A stretch of 64,000 bases of DNA from Methylobacter tundripaludum (lineage in GTDB: Bacteria; Pseudomonadota; Gammaproteobacteria; Methylococcales; Methylomonadaceae). Both the position numbers and the translations under genes were made by a program. How positions within the stretch are numbered: the stretch's first letter is position 1; the number at the start of each line of letters is the position of its first letter. Where the stretch lies: assembly GCF_002934365.1 (NCBI RefSeq), contig NZ_PTIY01000003.1:186001-250000 (forward strand), given 5' to 3'. This document shows positions 17,606-28,412 of the stretch, one piece after another. The notes under the pieces were generated by a model. That model searched no databases. It saw nothing but the letters and a program-made list of their open reading frames with translations, and had not been told where the DNA came from.

Positions 17606-19057
17606 TTATTCAAAACCTTTTGGCGTTTGTTGATGCCAATCGGTGACTTGCTGATACTGATGGGCAATATTCAACAGCCGGTCTTCGGCAAAATAATTGC
17701 CGATGATCTGCAAACCCACGGGTTTGCCCCCGGCAAACCCGGCGGGAACCGACATAGCCGGCAAGCCGGCAAGATTAATCGCAATCGTGTAAATATCGGA
17801 TAAATACATTTCAATCGGGTTGCCGATTTTCTCGCCGATGCCGAACGCGGTGGATGGCGTGACCGGCCCCATAATCACGTCGACTTCCGACAGCGCTCTT
17901 TTGAAGTCCTCGCTGATCAGGCGGCGGATTTTTTGCGCCTTAATATAATAAGCGTCGTAATAACCTGCCGACAGCGCATAAGTCCCCATCAAAATGCGGC
18001 GTTTGACTTCTTTGCCGAAGCCTTCACCGCGCGAGCGGGTGTAAAGATCGGTTAGATCCAGCGGATTTTCGCAGCGATGGCCGAAACGCACGCCGTCAAA
18101 ACGCGACAGGTTGGCGGAGCATTCGGCGGGCGCAATCACATAATAAGCGGGAATGGCTAGCTCCAGAGTGGGCATCGATACTTCCGTTACTGTCGCGCCC
18201 AATTTTTTGTATTCGTTAACCGCGGCTTCAATCGCCGCCGCCACATCGCTGTTTAAGCCTTCGCCGAAAAATTCTTTGGGCAGACCGATTTTCAACCCTT
18301 CGAGCCTGTTGTTTAACCCGGCCATATAATCGGGTACGGACACATCGACGCTGGTTGAATCTTTTTCATCGAAACCGGCCATGGTTTGCAGCATGATCGC
18401 CGCATCCTCGGCGCTACGGGTCATCGGCCCGCCCTGATCCAAACTGGAGGCATAAGCAATCATGCCGTAACGGGAGACCCGTCCGTAGGTGGGTTTTAAT
18501 CCGGTAATGCCGCAAAGAGCGGCAGGTTGGCGTATCGAACCTCCGGTATCGGTGCCTGTCACACAAACCGCAAGACGCGCCGCCACAGCCGCAGCCGAGC
18601 CGCCTGATGAACCGCCTGGGACTGTATTAGTGTCCCAGGGGTTTTTGACCGCGCCGTAATAACTGGTTTCGTTGGATGAACCCATCGCAAACTCGTCCAT
18701 GTTCAGTTTGCCCAGCATCACCGCACCGGCGTTATTGAATTTATCCACCACCGTCGCATTGTAGGGCGCAATAAAATTATCCAGCATTTTTGAGCCGCAG
18801 CTGGTTTTAACGCCCTCGGTGCAAAAAATGTCTTTTTGCGCAACCGGAATGCCGGTCAGCAGTTCCGCATCGCCCTTCGCCAGCCTGGCGTCGGCTGCCT
18901 TGGCTTGCTGCAAGGCCGGATCTTCAGTGACGGTAATATAAGCGTTAAGCGAGCTATATTGTTTGATCCTGTCCAAAAAAGCAGAGGTCAATTCCACGCT
19001 GGAAAACTCACCGGAACGCAGGCCCTTGGCTAATTCTGCAATTGTTTTGTTATGCAT
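17606..19057 (-). CDS. gatA: Asp/Glu-tRNA amidotransferase subunit A
   Basis: Amidase-signature subunit that releases ammonia from glutamine for tRNA-dependent amidation. 483 residues. The catalytic Ser-cisSer-Lys triad is readable: Lys in VAQKDIF, and the serines in [14 protein letters not shown] and [14 protein letters not shown]. It starts 18 bases after the gatC stop. The C-terminus is normal and the next gene is the Uma2 insertion. The presence of GatCAB suggests that GlnRS and/or AsnRS may be bypassed for one or both amides, which cannot be checked in this window. Confidence 0.96.
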   Translation of the reverse strand: MHNKTIAELAKGLRSGEFSSVELTSAFLDRIKQYSSLNAYITVTEDPALQQAKAADARLAKGDAELLTGIPVAQKDIFCTEGVKTSCGSKMLDNFIAPYNATVVDKFNNAGAVMLGKLNMDEFAMGSSNETSYYGAVKNPWDTNTVPGGSSGGSAAAVAARLAVCVTGTDTGGSIRQPAALCGITGLKPTYGRVSRYGMIAYASSLDQGGPMTRSAEDAAIMLQTMAGFDEKDSTSVDVSVPDYMAGLNNRLEGLKIGLPKEFFGEGLNSDVAAAIEAAVNEYKKLGATVTEVSMPTLELAIPAYYVIAPAECSANLSRFDGVRFGHRCENPLDLTDLYTRSRGEGFGKEVKRRILMGTYALSAGYYDAYYIKAQKIRRLISEDFKRALSEVDVIMGPVTPSTAFGIGEKIGNPIEMYLSDIYTIAINLAGLPAMSVPAGFAGGKPVGLQIIGNYFAEDRLLNIAHQYQQVTDWHQQTPKGFE

Positions 19058-19075
19058 AGTTGTTACTCTTCCCTT

Positions 19076-19363
19076 TTACTCAATCACTTTGGGTACTAGA
19101 TAAAGTCCCGCTTCTACTTGCGGCGCGATAGCCTGGAATTTTTCGCGATTGTCCTGTTCGGTTACCCGATCGGCTCGCAAGCGTTGCGCCTGGTCCATCG
19201 GGTGGGCCATAGGCTCGACGCCATCGGTGTCAAGATCGCTCATCCGCGTCATCAAATCCAGCATTCCTGATAAATCCTTTGCATACGAGGCAACATCTTG
19301 TTCCTCGATCCCCAGACGCGCCAAATGCGCTATTTTCTTCACATCATCCGCCGTTAAAGACAC
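19076..19363 (-). CDS. gatC: Asp/Glu-tRNA amidotransferase subunit C
   Basis: Small 95-residue subunit that wraps around GatA and stabilises the GatAB complex. I chose the GTG at 19361-19363 as start: it gives the family's normal N-terminus (SLTADDVKKIAHLARL) and has a GGGAG Shine-Dalgarno seven bases upstream. The open frame continues another 34 residues upstream, but that extension is unlike GatC and runs into the divergent mreB promoter region. Conserved segments are LARLGIEE and the C-terminal PQVEAGLYLVPKVIE. First gene of the gat operon, divergent from mreB. Confidence 0.93.
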   Translation of the reverse strand: MSLTADDVKKIAHLARLGIEEQDVASYAKDLSGMLDLMTRMSDLDTDGVEPMAHPMDQAQRLRADRVTEQDNREKFQAIAPQVEAGLYLVPKVIE

Positions 19364-19453
19364 AATTAACTCCCAATAAAAATTTTCAGAGACTCTATTA
19401 CTATTATGTTTATAATACGTTATATCTTGCTCAAATACTCGCTTGATTGATAA

Positions 19454-20536
<1,083 letters not shown>

Positions 20537-20605
20537 TCAAGCGTAATCATCCTTTAAATCGTTTATTTGGACAGCGTGCAGTTTGTCGGGTTACGCGGAT
20601 ATTCG

Positions 20606-20681
20606 CTCCTGCAATGCCTGTATAATCACATCCATGTGACTTATGCAGGCGGCAGAGCAATGCATAGGCAATTGCCGGGCG
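20606..20681. repeat. Dispersed repeat copy between mreB and mreC
   Basis: This stretch (CTCCTGCAATGCC ... GGCAGAGCAA ... CAATTGCC) resembles segments near 50048-50112 and 58753-58803, and a shorter piece near 8043-8071. All contain a TGGATG(T/C)AGGC-like palindrome followed by GTAGAGCAA or a variant. It is followed by GTGTAACCCGC, the inverse of GGGTTACGC near 20588. It is non-coding and separates mreB from mreC. Confidence 0.5.
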
Positions 20682-20770
20682 TAGTGTAACCCGCAAACCA
20701 ACGCCGTACCCGCTGGGTTGCGGAGCAAAGAAACGCGCTTAATCCAACCTACATAGAGAGGCATCCCGCT

Positions 20771-21811
20771 ATAAAACTTTTATTTGCTACCGGTCCTTCC
20801 ATCAACACCCGCCTGCTTGTGGCAATAATTGCTTCAGTCGCTTTACTGATCACTGAACACCGTAGCCATCGATTGGACTCGCTTCGAGCCACGTTATCCG
20901 TTCTTGTCGACCCGTTAAAATATCTGGTCGATTTGCCGACAGTTCTGATCGAGCAAACTACCGAATCTGTCCGTTCATACTCAACTCTAAAAAAAGAAAA
21001 CGCCCAATTACGCGACGAACAATTCATCGATAAAACCCGCTTGCTTAAATTTGAGTCGTTGGAAAAAGAAAACATTCGTCTGCGTGCGTTATTGGAAAAC
21101 TCGTTTAAACTCGGTGAACAGCTGCTGATCGCAGAATTACTGTCGATCAATACGGCGCCTTACGAAAATATAGTCGTCGTCAACAAAGGCACTCGTTTCG
21201 GCGTTCACCCGCAACAGCCGGTGCTCGATGCGAACGGCGTTGTCGGCCAGGTTTTTCGCGCATTACCGTTCAGCTCCGAAATCATGTTAATTACCGACCC
21301 GAACCATGCCATACCGGTACAGGTCAATCGTAACGGCCTGCTGACCATTGCGGTAGGCAGCGGCCAACTGAACCGCCTTAATTTGCCCTTCCTGCCGAAT
21401 AATGCGGATATTCGCCCCGGCGACTTACTGATCACATCGGGTTTAGGCGGCACTTTTCCGTCAGGTTATCCGGTTGCTATTGTCGATGATTTTACTCCGA
21501 TGTCTAACAAACCTTTCGTCAACATTACCGCCACTCCCAAAGCCATGCTGGACCGGAACAGGGAGTTGCTGATCGTCTGGAGCGACTCGTCCCCGGTTTC
21601 GCTGACCACACCATTGAGCGAAAAGCCCACCGAATCTCCCCCCCATGACCAACCCGCTGGGACCGGAACAGTCGGTAACTCCCTACCCGCCGCAAGTGGA
21701 TCGGCGCGGAACACGCCAGCTGGAATAAACCGTGACGACAAATCCGCCGGGAGCGGATTGACACATAAAACGCCCGTAGCGGAACAGGCAGATACAGACA
21801 ATGATGAATAG
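20771..21811 (+). CDS. mreC: Rod-shape protein MreC, apparently starting at ATA
   Basis: Bitopic elongasome scaffold with a periplasmic domain. The standard start in frame is GTG at 20819, but that omits the conserved N-terminus. Translating from 20771 gives IKLLFATGPS then NTRLLVAIIASVALL, which matches MreC proteins that begin M-K-x-L-F-x-x-GPS. The codon there is ATA, preceded by AGAGAGG nine bases upstream, and no ATG, GTG or TTG exists between it and the in-frame stop at 20687. With ATA the protein is 346 residues: membrane helix, coiled coil about 60-100, then the beta-rich MreC core (GLGGTFPSGYPVAIVDDF). The C-terminal ~60 residues are Pro/Gly/Thr-rich low complexity. Confidence 0.9.
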   Translation: MKLLFATGPSINTRLLVAIIASVALLITEHRSHRLDSLRATLSVLVDPLKYLVDLPTVLIEQTTESVRSYSTLKKENAQLRDEQFIDKTRLLKFESLEKENIRLRALLENSFKLGEQLLIAELLSINTAPYENIVVVNKGTRFGVHPQQPVLDANGVVGQVFRALPFSSEIMLITDPNHAIPVQVNRNGLLTIAVGSGQLNRLNLPFLPNNADIRPGDLLITSGLGGTFPSGYPVAIVDDFTPMSNKPFVNITATPKAMLDRNRELLIVWSDSSPVSLTTPLSEKPTESPPHDQPAGTGTVGNSLPAASGSARNTPAGINRDDKSAGSGLTHKTPVAEQADTDNDE

Positions 21812-22286
21812 CTACGCAGGTTTTGGCCGCATTTTCCTGACGATTGTCATGGCGATGTGCCTAAGAATTACACCTTGGCCCGGCTTCCTGTCCGGCATCA
21901 ATCCTGACTGGGTGCTGCTGGCGCTTATCTACTGGGCAATTGCCGTACCGGAGCGCGTCGGTATCTTTCATGCCTGGATCATCGGATTACTGACCGATGT
22001 GTTGACCGGAAGAGTATTCGGCCAATACGCACTGGCCTATTCGTTGATCATTTATTTGTGCCTGATAATGCACAAACGTTTGCGCCAATTTCCCTTGCCC
22101 CAGCAGAGCCTATTTATTTTCTCTTGCCTGCTGTTTTCCCAAATACTGCTGTTTTGGCTAAAGAATATTCAGCATCCCACTCAACTGCATGCTTCTTTCT
22201 GGCTGCCTGTTTTTACCGGCACATTCTGCTGGCCACTGCTCTATACCGCACTACGTCGCGTCCGCTTGTCACGACGCACTAAATAA
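21801..22286 (+). CDS. mreD: Rod-shape protein MreD
   Basis: A 161-residue polytopic membrane protein with five or six hydrophobic helices, part of the MreBCD elongasome. The characteristic first-loop segment WPGFLSGINPDWVLLALIYW and the GLLTDVLTGRVFGQYAL helix are typical of MreD. It overlaps the end of mreC by 11 bases and is followed by mrdA after 17 bases, indicating translational coupling in one operon. Confidence 0.92.
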   Translation: MMNSYAGFGRIFLTIVMAMCLRITPWPGFLSGINPDWVLLALIYWAIAVPERVGIFHAWIIGLLTDVLTGRVFGQYALAYSLIIYLCLIMHKRLRQFPLPQQSLFIFSCLLFSQILLFWLKNIQHPTQLHASFWLPVFTGTFCWPLLYTALRRVRLSRRTK

Positions 22287-22303
22287 CCCCCCCTGTAGTC
22301 GCC

Positions 22304-24136
22304 ATGTCTCGTATCTATACGATTAAAAATAAGCTGGAAGAGAGCCGTCTATTTCTCAACCGCATTATTGCAGCCTTTGTTGTCATGCTGCTGTTAACAT
22401 CCGGCTTGATTGTCCGTCTGGTTTATCTGCAAATTGTCGGGCACGAACATTACGCAACACTGGCAAAAGACAACAGCATCAAGATCGAACCGCTGGTACC
22501 GACGCGGGGCATTATTTATGACCGGCACGGCAAAGTCCTGGCCGACAACACCCAGTCTTTCAGCCTGGAGCTGATCCCGGAGCAAATCAAGGATCTTGAT
22601 GACACGCTACAGCGTTTACAAAAACTGCTCAATATCTCAGACGAAAAAATCGACCAATACCAGAAACAACGCAAACGGCAAAAACGCTTCGTCAGTACGC
22701 CTTTATTAATAAGTATGACCGATGAAGAAATCGCCAAATTTGCCGTAGTCCGGCCTTATTTCCCCGGCGTCGACATTCAAACGCGCCTGGTCCGGCATTA
22801 CCCCTACGCCGAATTAGCCTCCCATGTTGTCGGTTACGTGGCCCGCATCAACGAGACGGAAATGAAATCCCTGCCCGTCGCGGAATATCGGGGGTCGACT
22901 CATGTCGGCAAGATAGGTATAGAAAGCACTTACGAGACAGAACTGCACGGCAAGACCGGCTATGCGGAAATAGAAACAAATGTACAGGCGCGCGCGATCA
23001 ACACGGTGAACTCGGTCCCGCCGGTACCGGGCGAAAATCTATATCTGACGCTGGATATAGATTTGCAGAAAACCGCTTATGACACCCTAGGCGACTACAA
23101 CGGCGCGATAGTCGCCATTGAGGTTAAAACCGGCGGCGTGTTAGTCTTCGCGAGCCGTCCCGGCTTCGACCCCAACCCGTTTGTTATCGGCATCGCCAAT
23201 GACGCGTACCAAGCTCTGCAATCCTCCGAAAATCAGCCGCTCTATAACCGCGCATTGCGTGGCTTGTATCCGCCGGGATCAACCGCCAAGCCGTTTGTCG
23301 CATTGGCGGGGCTTGAATACAATGCGATAAGCCCCGAACACAAGATTTTCTGTCCCGGCTATTATCAGCTGCCCAATGTCAGCCATCATTATCGGGATTG
23401 GAAAAAAGGCGGGCATGGCTCGGTTAATATGTCCGAAGCGATCACCCAATCCTGCGACGTGTATTTTTACAGCCTGGCGTCCACGCTGGGCATAGACCGT
23501 ATGCACAGTTTTTTACAGCACTTTGGTTTTGGTGAAAAATCCGGCATTGATCTGGTCGGCGAGAAGCAAGGGTTATTGCCGTCACGCGAGTGGAAACGCA
23601 ATCAACGCAATCAGTCCTGGTATCCGGGAGAAACACTGATCACCGGGATAGGCCAGGGATTTCTTCAAGTTACACCGATACAGCTGGCGAGGGCCACTGC
23701 GACATTGGCGAATAAAGGCAAGGTTGTAAGCCCTTTTCTGGTCAGGCATACCCCGGATCCCGACGCCACCGCCCCGGTTATAGAAAACCTTGAACTGAAC
23801 CCTGAAAATATCAATACGATTACCGCAGCTATGGTCAATGTTATTCACGACGCACACGGCACAGCAAAAAGCATCGGTAAAAACATCAGCTATCAAATAG
23901 CCGGAAAAACAGGAACGGCGCAGGTTTTCAACATTAAGCAGGATGCAAAATACAACGAAAACGACATCGACTTCAAATTGCGCGATCACGCCTTATTTAT
24001 TTCTTTCGCCCCGGCTGACGATCCCAAAATTGCAGTTGCGGTCGTCGTTGAGAACGGCGGTCACGGCGGCTCTGTCGCAGCGCCCATGGCGGGGCAGGTT
24101 ATCAAGCAATATTTAGAGGGCAACAATGAAAACTGA
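22304..24136 (+). CDS. mrdA: Penicillin-binding protein 2 (elongasome transpeptidase)
   Basis: Class B PBP that cross-links lateral-wall peptidoglycan with RodA. 610 residues: N-terminal cytoplasmic tail and membrane helix (about 18-45), a pedestal domain beginning PTRGIIYDRHG, then the transpeptidase. The active-site serine is Ser326 in GSTAK (SxxK), the second motif is SCD in place of SxN, and the third is KTGTAQV. SCD rather than SxN is usual for PBP2. It overlaps mrdB (rodA) by 11 bases. Confidence 0.96.
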   Translation: MSRIYTIKNKLEESRLFLNRIIAAFVVMLLLTSGLIVRLVYLQIVGHEHYATLAKDNSIKIEPLVPTRGIIYDRHGKVLADNTQSFSLELIPEQIKDLDDTLQRLQKLLNISDEKIDQYQKQRKRQKRFVSTPLLISMTDEEIAKFAVVRPYFPGVDIQTRLVRHYPYAELASHVVGYVARINETEMKSLPVAEYRGSTHVGKIGIESTYETELHGKTGYAEIETNVQARAINTVNSVPPVPGENLYLTLDIDLQKTAYDTLGDYNGAIVAIEVKTGGVLVFASRPGFDPNPFVIGIANDAYQALQSSENQPLYNRALRGLYPPGSTAKPFVALAGLEYNAISPEHKIFCPGYYQLPNVSHHYRDWKKGGHGSVNMSEAITQSCDVYFYSLASTLGIDRMHSFLQHFGFGEKSGIDLVGEKQGLLPSREWKRNQRNQSWYPGETLITGIGQGFLQVTPIQLARATATLANKGKVVSPFLVRHTPDPDATAPVIENLELNPENINTITAAMVNVIHDAHGTAKSIGKNISYQIAGKTGTAQVFNIKQDAKYNENDIDFKLRDHALFISFAPADDPKIAVAVVVENGGHGGSVAAPMAGQVIKQYLEGNNEN

Positions 24137-25259
24137 AACCCGTAGCGAACAATTTCACCCGCCGTCACTGATCGGCAATGTCCTCAGAAAACTGCATATC
24201 GATATTCCTTTATTTATCGGCTTGTTGCTGATCTCGCTGTTGAGCTTTGTGATCCTTTACAGCGCGGGCAGCCAGGATATGGATGTACTGATGCGCCAGG
24301 CGGCGCGCGTCGGACTGGCTTTCCTTTTAATGACGGCGCTGGCTCATGTCGATCCTTACCAATTTAAGCGCTATTCAGCGCTGCTGTTTAGCTTTGGCAT
24401 CTTATTGTTGATTGCGGTGCTGATTCTGGGGCAATTCGGTAAAGGCGCGCAACGCTGGCTGGACCTTGGCGTTTTTCGCTTCCAGCCATCGGAAATGATC
24501 AAAATCACCACACCGATGATGATCGCTTGGTATTTGGCCGAACACGCTTTGCCGCCAAAACCAAAGCAATTGCTGATCGCCGGCATACTGATCATTATTC
24601 CAACCTTGTTGATCGCCAAACAACCTGATCTGGGCACCGCATTACTGGTCGCCAGCTCCGGCGCTGCGGTACTGTTTTTTGCCGGCCTGTCCTGGCGGTT
24701 CATGCTGGCAATCTGCACCATACTGGCGGGACTGACACCGATACTCTGGCATTTTATGCGTCCCTATCAACGCGACCGGGTGCTCACCTTCTTGAATCCT
24801 GAAGCCGATCCTCTAGGCAGGGGCTATCATATTATCCAATCGAAAATCGCAATCGGCTCCGGCGGCATCTACGGCAAAGGCTGGCTGGGCAGCACCCAGT
24901 CGGAACTGGACTTTTTACCGGAAAGCTCCACCGACTTTATTTTCGCAGTCTTTGCCGAAGAATTCGGACTGTTCGGCTGCGTAAGTCTGCTGACCTTGTA
25001 CCTGCTTATCATCAGCCGCTGCCTGTATATCGCCTCGCAAGCCCAGGATACTTACAGCCGTTTATTGGCGGGCAGCTTGGCCTTCACCTTTTTTGTTTAT
25101 GTTTTTGTTAACATCGGCATGGTCATCGGCGTACTTCCTGTTGTCGGCGTTCCATTGCCATTAATCAGTTACGGCGGCACCTCCATCGTAACCTTGCTGG
25201 CCGGATTCGGCATTCTTATGTCGATTCATACGCATAAAAAATTCCTGCCGCACTCGTGA
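24126..25259 (+). CDS. mrdB: Peptidoglycan glycosyltransferase RodA
   Basis: SEDS-family polymerase, partner of PBP2. 377 residues with about ten transmembrane helices. Typical SEDS segments are QRWLDLGVFRFQPSEMIKI, QPDLGTALLV, the periplasmic loop with ESSTDFIFAVFAEEFG (catalytic acidic region) and the C-terminal PLPLISYGGTS. It overlaps mrdA and closes the mreBCD-mrdAB unit. A nine-copy heptanucleotide repeat starts at the end of the stop codon. Confidence 0.96.
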   Translation: MKTETRSEQFHPPSLIGNVLRKLHIDIPLFIGLLLISLLSFVILYSAGSQDMDVLMRQAARVGLAFLLMTALAHVDPYQFKRYSALLFSFGILLLIAVLILGQFGKGAQRWLDLGVFRFQPSEMIKITTPMMIAWYLAEHALPPKPKQLLIAGILIIIPTLLIAKQPDLGTALLVASSGAAVLFFAGLSWRFMLAICTILAGLTPILWHFMRPYQRDRVLTFLNPEADPLGRGYHIIQSKIAIGSGGIYGKGWLGSTQSELDFLPESSTDFIFAVFAEEFGLFGCVSLLTLYLLIISRCLYIASQAQDTYSRLLAGSLAFTFFVYVFVNIGMVIGVLPVVGVPLPLISYGGTSIVTLLAGFGILMSIHTHKKFLPHS

Positions 25260-25322
25260 GGCTAAAGGCTAAAGGCTAAAGGCTAAAGGCTAAAGGCTAA
25301 AGGCTAAAGGCTAAAGGCTAAA
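25260..25322 (+). repeat. Heptanucleotide tandem repeat, nine copies of GGCTAAA
   Basis: Nine perfect copies of the 7-bp unit GGCTAAA run from 25260 to 25322, directly after the rodA stop (TGA ends at 25259). Perfect short tandem arrays of this type usually vary in copy number by slippage. The array lies about 90 bases upstream of the mltB start. Confidence 0.9.
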
Positions 25323-25411
25323 AATTGTGGACCTTTAAATCTTCGATTGATACCTTAAAATTTCCGCCTCACTTATAAATCTCAAACAAGCTCTAACACA
25401 AGGCTAAAAAG

Positions 25412-26434
25412 ATGCTCAAATACAACCTTATATCCCGGCTCAGAAGCATCCCTTGCGCTCTTCGCCTTTCGCCCTTCGCCTTTTGCCTTTTGCTCATCTC
25501 CTGCACCGGCAACATAAAAGACACCGAATCGGTCCATAGCTTTATCGAACAAATGTCTGCCAAGCACCAGTTTGACGAATCCGAACTTGAGGATTTGTTT
25601 GAAACGGTCGAGATCAAGCAAGACATACTCAAAAGAATTGCCTCCCCCTCGGAAGCCTTGCCTTGGTATAAATATCGCAAAATATTCCTGACCGAAGCCC
25701 GTATCGACGCCGGCGTGCAATTCTGGAAAGACAATGCGCCTGCCCTGGCCGCCGCCGAACAACAATACGGCGTCCCGCCCGAGATTATTGTCGCCATTAT
25801 CGGCGTTGAAACACTATTTGGGAAAAACACCGGCAACCACCGCGTCATCGATGCATTGTCTACCCTGGCCTTTGCCTATCCGCCGCGCAGTAAATTCTTT
25901 CTTAGCGAACTGGAAAACTTCCTGCTGCTGTGCCGCGATGAACACATCAATCCCGCCGATCCACTAGGCTCCTACGCCGGCGCCATGGGTATGCCGCAAT
26001 TTATGCCCAGCAGCTTCAGAAACTATGCCGTCGATTTCGATAATGACAACCGCCGCGACATCTGGCGCAACAATAACGATGTCATAGCCAGCGTCGCCAA
26101 TTATTTCGCCAAACATCACTGGCAAAAAGGACAAACTATCGCCGTTCCGGTTACAGCCAAGTATAAAAACTATGAACCAGCTCTCAATAATGACCTTAAG
26201 CCTGATTTAAGGGTTGCCGAGTTAGAATCGCTCAACTTAATTATTTCGAGGCAATTACCTTTAGACAGTAAAGTGAAACTGCTTAGCTTTGAACAGCAAG
26301 GACAAGGCAAAGAACTCTGGGCGGCACTAGACAATTTTTATGTCATTACCCGCTACAACCACAGTCCTTTATACGCCATGGCCGTTTATCAGTTAAGCCT
26401 ATCTATTTTAAATAAAAAAGGCTCATTCCCATGA
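25412..26434 (+). CDS. mltB: Membrane-bound lytic murein transglycosylase B
   Basis: Outer-membrane lipoprotein that cleaves peptidoglycan glycan strands to 1,6-anhydro products. 340 residues with a lipobox LLIS-C at Cys31. The catalytic glutamate is Glu133 in IIGVETLFGKN, followed by the SLT-fold segments GSYAGAMGMPQFMPSSF and DFDNDNRRDIW. The DNA encoding the signal peptide (about 25455-25496) is a degenerate 7-bp repeat of CGCCTTT type, roughly the reverse complement of the array upstream. It overlaps rlpA by four bases (ATGA). Confidence 0.93.
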   Translation: MLKYNLISRLRSIPCALRLSPFAFCLLLISCTGNIKDTESVHSFIEQMSAKHQFDESELEDLFETVEIKQDILKRIASPSEALPWYKYRKIFLTEARIDAGVQFWKDNAPALAAAEQQYGVPPEIIVAIIGVETLFGKNTGNHRVIDALSTLAFAYPPRSKFFLSELENFLLLCRDEHINPADPLGSYAGAMGMPQFMPSSFRNYAVDFDNDNRRDIWRNNNDVIASVANYFAKHHWQKGQTIAVPVTAKYKNYEPALNNDLKPDLRVAELESLNLIISRQLPLDSKVKLLSFEQQGQGKELWAALDNFYVITRYNHSPLYAMAVYQLSLSILNKKGSFP

Positions 26435-27207
26435 ATAAGATCATCCCGTTACTTTTAATGTTTGTTTTATGCAGTTGCAGCAGCCAACAAATGAAAACTA
26501 ACGACCTTTCAAGCCAAACATTAAGCCCCCACTCATCAAAAGCGCCCCACAGCAACGCCGATACTGCGAACGCCGACGAAGAAAATCTATTACCCCGCCT
26601 TACCCGCTACCTGAAACAAGGTATAGCTTCATGGTACGGCCCCAAGTTTCACGGCAAAAAAACCGCATCCGGCGAAATATACGACATGTACGCGATGACG
26701 GCCGCGCACAAAACCCTGCCGATTTCATCTTACGCGCGCGTCACCAATCTGGAAAATCAGCGCAGCGTTATTGTCCGCATCAATGACCGAGGCCCCTTTC
26801 AAGGCAACCGCTTGATGGACCTGTCATACGCGGCCGCCAAAAAACTCGATTTGCACCAGGCCGGATCAGCGGCTGTTGAAATCAAGGCGATAGCGCCTGA
26901 ACAGGCTTTAGCGCAAATGCAAAACGCTGCAAAAACGCAAGAGAAAAACGTCTATCTTCAAGTAGGTACATTCGGCAACAAAAAGAAGGCCATGAACCTG
27001 AAAAACAAGATTGTCGCTCATCATTTGCCACAGCCGGAAATACTACCGTCAACGCACAAAGGCTCCACTCTGTACAAGGTTCAAATGGGCCCCATTAAAT
27101 CACCGGAAAACGCCCACAAGCTGAATATACAACTGGCAAAGCTGGGCATAACCGCGACTCAATTTGTTAGTGAAACCGATCAAAAGCAAATCTCCATGAT
27201 ACAATAA
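26431..27207 (+). CDS. rlpA: Septal ring lytic transglycosylase RlpA
   Basis: Lipoprotein of 258 residues: signal peptide with lipobox ending CSC, a double-psi beta-barrel RlpA domain (GIASWYGPKFHGKKTASGE, with Asp in NDRGPF), and a C-terminal SPOR domain (YLQVGTFGNKKKAMNLKNKI ...) that binds denuded glycan at the septum. The RlpA domain in relatives cleaves naked glycan strands. It is coupled to mltB by ATGA and followed by dacA. Confidence 0.93.
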   Translation: MNKIIPLLLMFVLCSCSSQQMKTNDLSSQTLSPHSSKAPHSNADTANADEENLLPRLTRYLKQGIASWYGPKFHGKKTASGEIYDMYAMTAAHKTLPISSYARVTNLENQRSVIVRINDRGPFQGNRLMDLSYAAAKKLDLHQAGSAAVEIKAIAPEQALAQMQNAAKTQEKNVYLQVGTFGNKKKAMNLKNKIVAHHLPQPEILPSTHKGSTLYKVQMGPIKSPENAHKLNIQLAKLGITATQFVSETDQKQISMIQ

Positions 27208-27242
27208 ACTCATGTTTTACTGAGTCTACCGTTTAGAGAGCA

Positions 27243-28412
27243 ATGATCCCTTTTAAAAAATTCCCCGTTTTTTTATTTTTTAGTTTATTAATTGCCGCAA
27301 ACGCGGCAAACGCAGAAGACGCCGAACTCAGCACCCCGGCAGCACCGACTATTGCTGCCAGCGCCTACATCTTAATGAACTACGATTCCGGCAAGGTACT
27401 GGCGGAAAACAACGCCGACGTTAAGCTCGCCCCCGCCAGTCTGACCAAAATCATGTCTGTTTATGTGGTGTTTCGGGAAATCAGCAACGGCCACTTGCAT
27501 TTAGACGATCTGGTCACCATCAGCCAAAAAGCCTGGGAAACGCCCGGCTCGCGCATGTTTGTCGAAGTCGGCAATCAGGTTAAGGTTGAAGACTTGTTAA
27601 AAGGCGTCATCATTCAATCCGGCAACGACGCCAGCGTTGCTTTGGCCGAACATATCGCCGGCGACGAAAGCACTTTTGCCGACATGATGAATCAACATGC
27701 CGAACGTCTGGGCATGAAAAACAGCCACTTCCAGGATAGCAACGGGCTGCCGATCGACAACCATTACACCACCGCACGCGATCTGGCCATACTGACCCGG
27801 GCTTTAATCAAAGAATTTCCCGACTATTACCGCTGGTTTTCACAAAAAGAATTCACTTTCAACAACATCGTTCAGCACAACCGCAACCAGTTGCTGTCGC
27901 GCGATGAAACCGTGGACGGCGTTAAAACCGGATTTACCGATGCAGCGGGCTATTGCCTAGTCGCCTCCGCGTTAAGAAACAACATGCGCCTGATTTCCGT
28001 CGTGATGGGCGCAAGCAGCCCTAACGCCAGAGCCAACGAAAACCAGAACCTGCTCAACTACGGCTTTCGCTTTTTTGAAGCGCATAAACTGTATTCAGGA
28101 AAAACCTCCCTGGCCGAGGCGAGAATCTGGAAGGGCGACACTAAAAATGTGCAACTTGGCTTGGCCGAAGATCTTTATGTTTCTATTCCCCGTCGCCATT
28201 ACAACGACCTTAAAGCCGTCATTAACATCGACAAAAAAATTACCGCCCCCGTTAAGGAAGGCACAAAACTGGGCACCGTCAACGTCACCCTTAAAGATGA
28301 AGTTGTCGCCAACAAAGACTTGATCGCCCTGAAATCGGTAGAGCAAGGCAACATTCTTCAGCGCATCTATGACAGCGCAATGATGCTGCTGGAGAAATCC
28401 GATGGACAATAA
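27243..28412 (+). CDS. dacA: D-Ala-D-Ala carboxypeptidase (PBP5/6 type)
   Basis: Removes the terminal D-alanine from pentapeptide stems and so limits cross-linking. 389 residues with a cleavable signal peptide (cut near ANA-ED), active-site Ser66 in SLTK, the SGN motif in IQSGNDAS, and KTG in VKTGFTDAAGYC. The C-terminal beta-domain and a terminal amphipathic helix (LQRIYDSAMMLLEKS) tether it to the inner membrane. It overlaps the D-amino-acid aminotransferase gene by 11 bases. Confidence 0.95.
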   Translation: MIPFKKFPVFLFFSLLIAANAANAEDAELSTPAAPTIAASAYILMNYDSGKVLAENNADVKLAPASLTKIMSVYVVFREISNGHLHLDDLVTISQKAWETPGSRMFVEVGNQVKVEDLLKGVIIQSGNDASVALAEHIAGDESTFADMMNQHAERLGMKNSHFQDSNGLPIDNHYTTARDLAILTRALIKEFPDYYRWFSQKEFTFNNIVQHNRNQLLSRDETVDGVKTGFTDAAGYCLVASALRNNMRLISVVMGASSPNARANENQNLLNYGFRFFEAHKLYSGKTSLAEARIWKGDTKNVQLGLAEDLYVSIPRRHYNDLKAVINIDKKITAPVKEGTKLGTVNVTLKDEVVANKDLIALKSVEQGNILQRIYDSAMMLLEKSDGQ

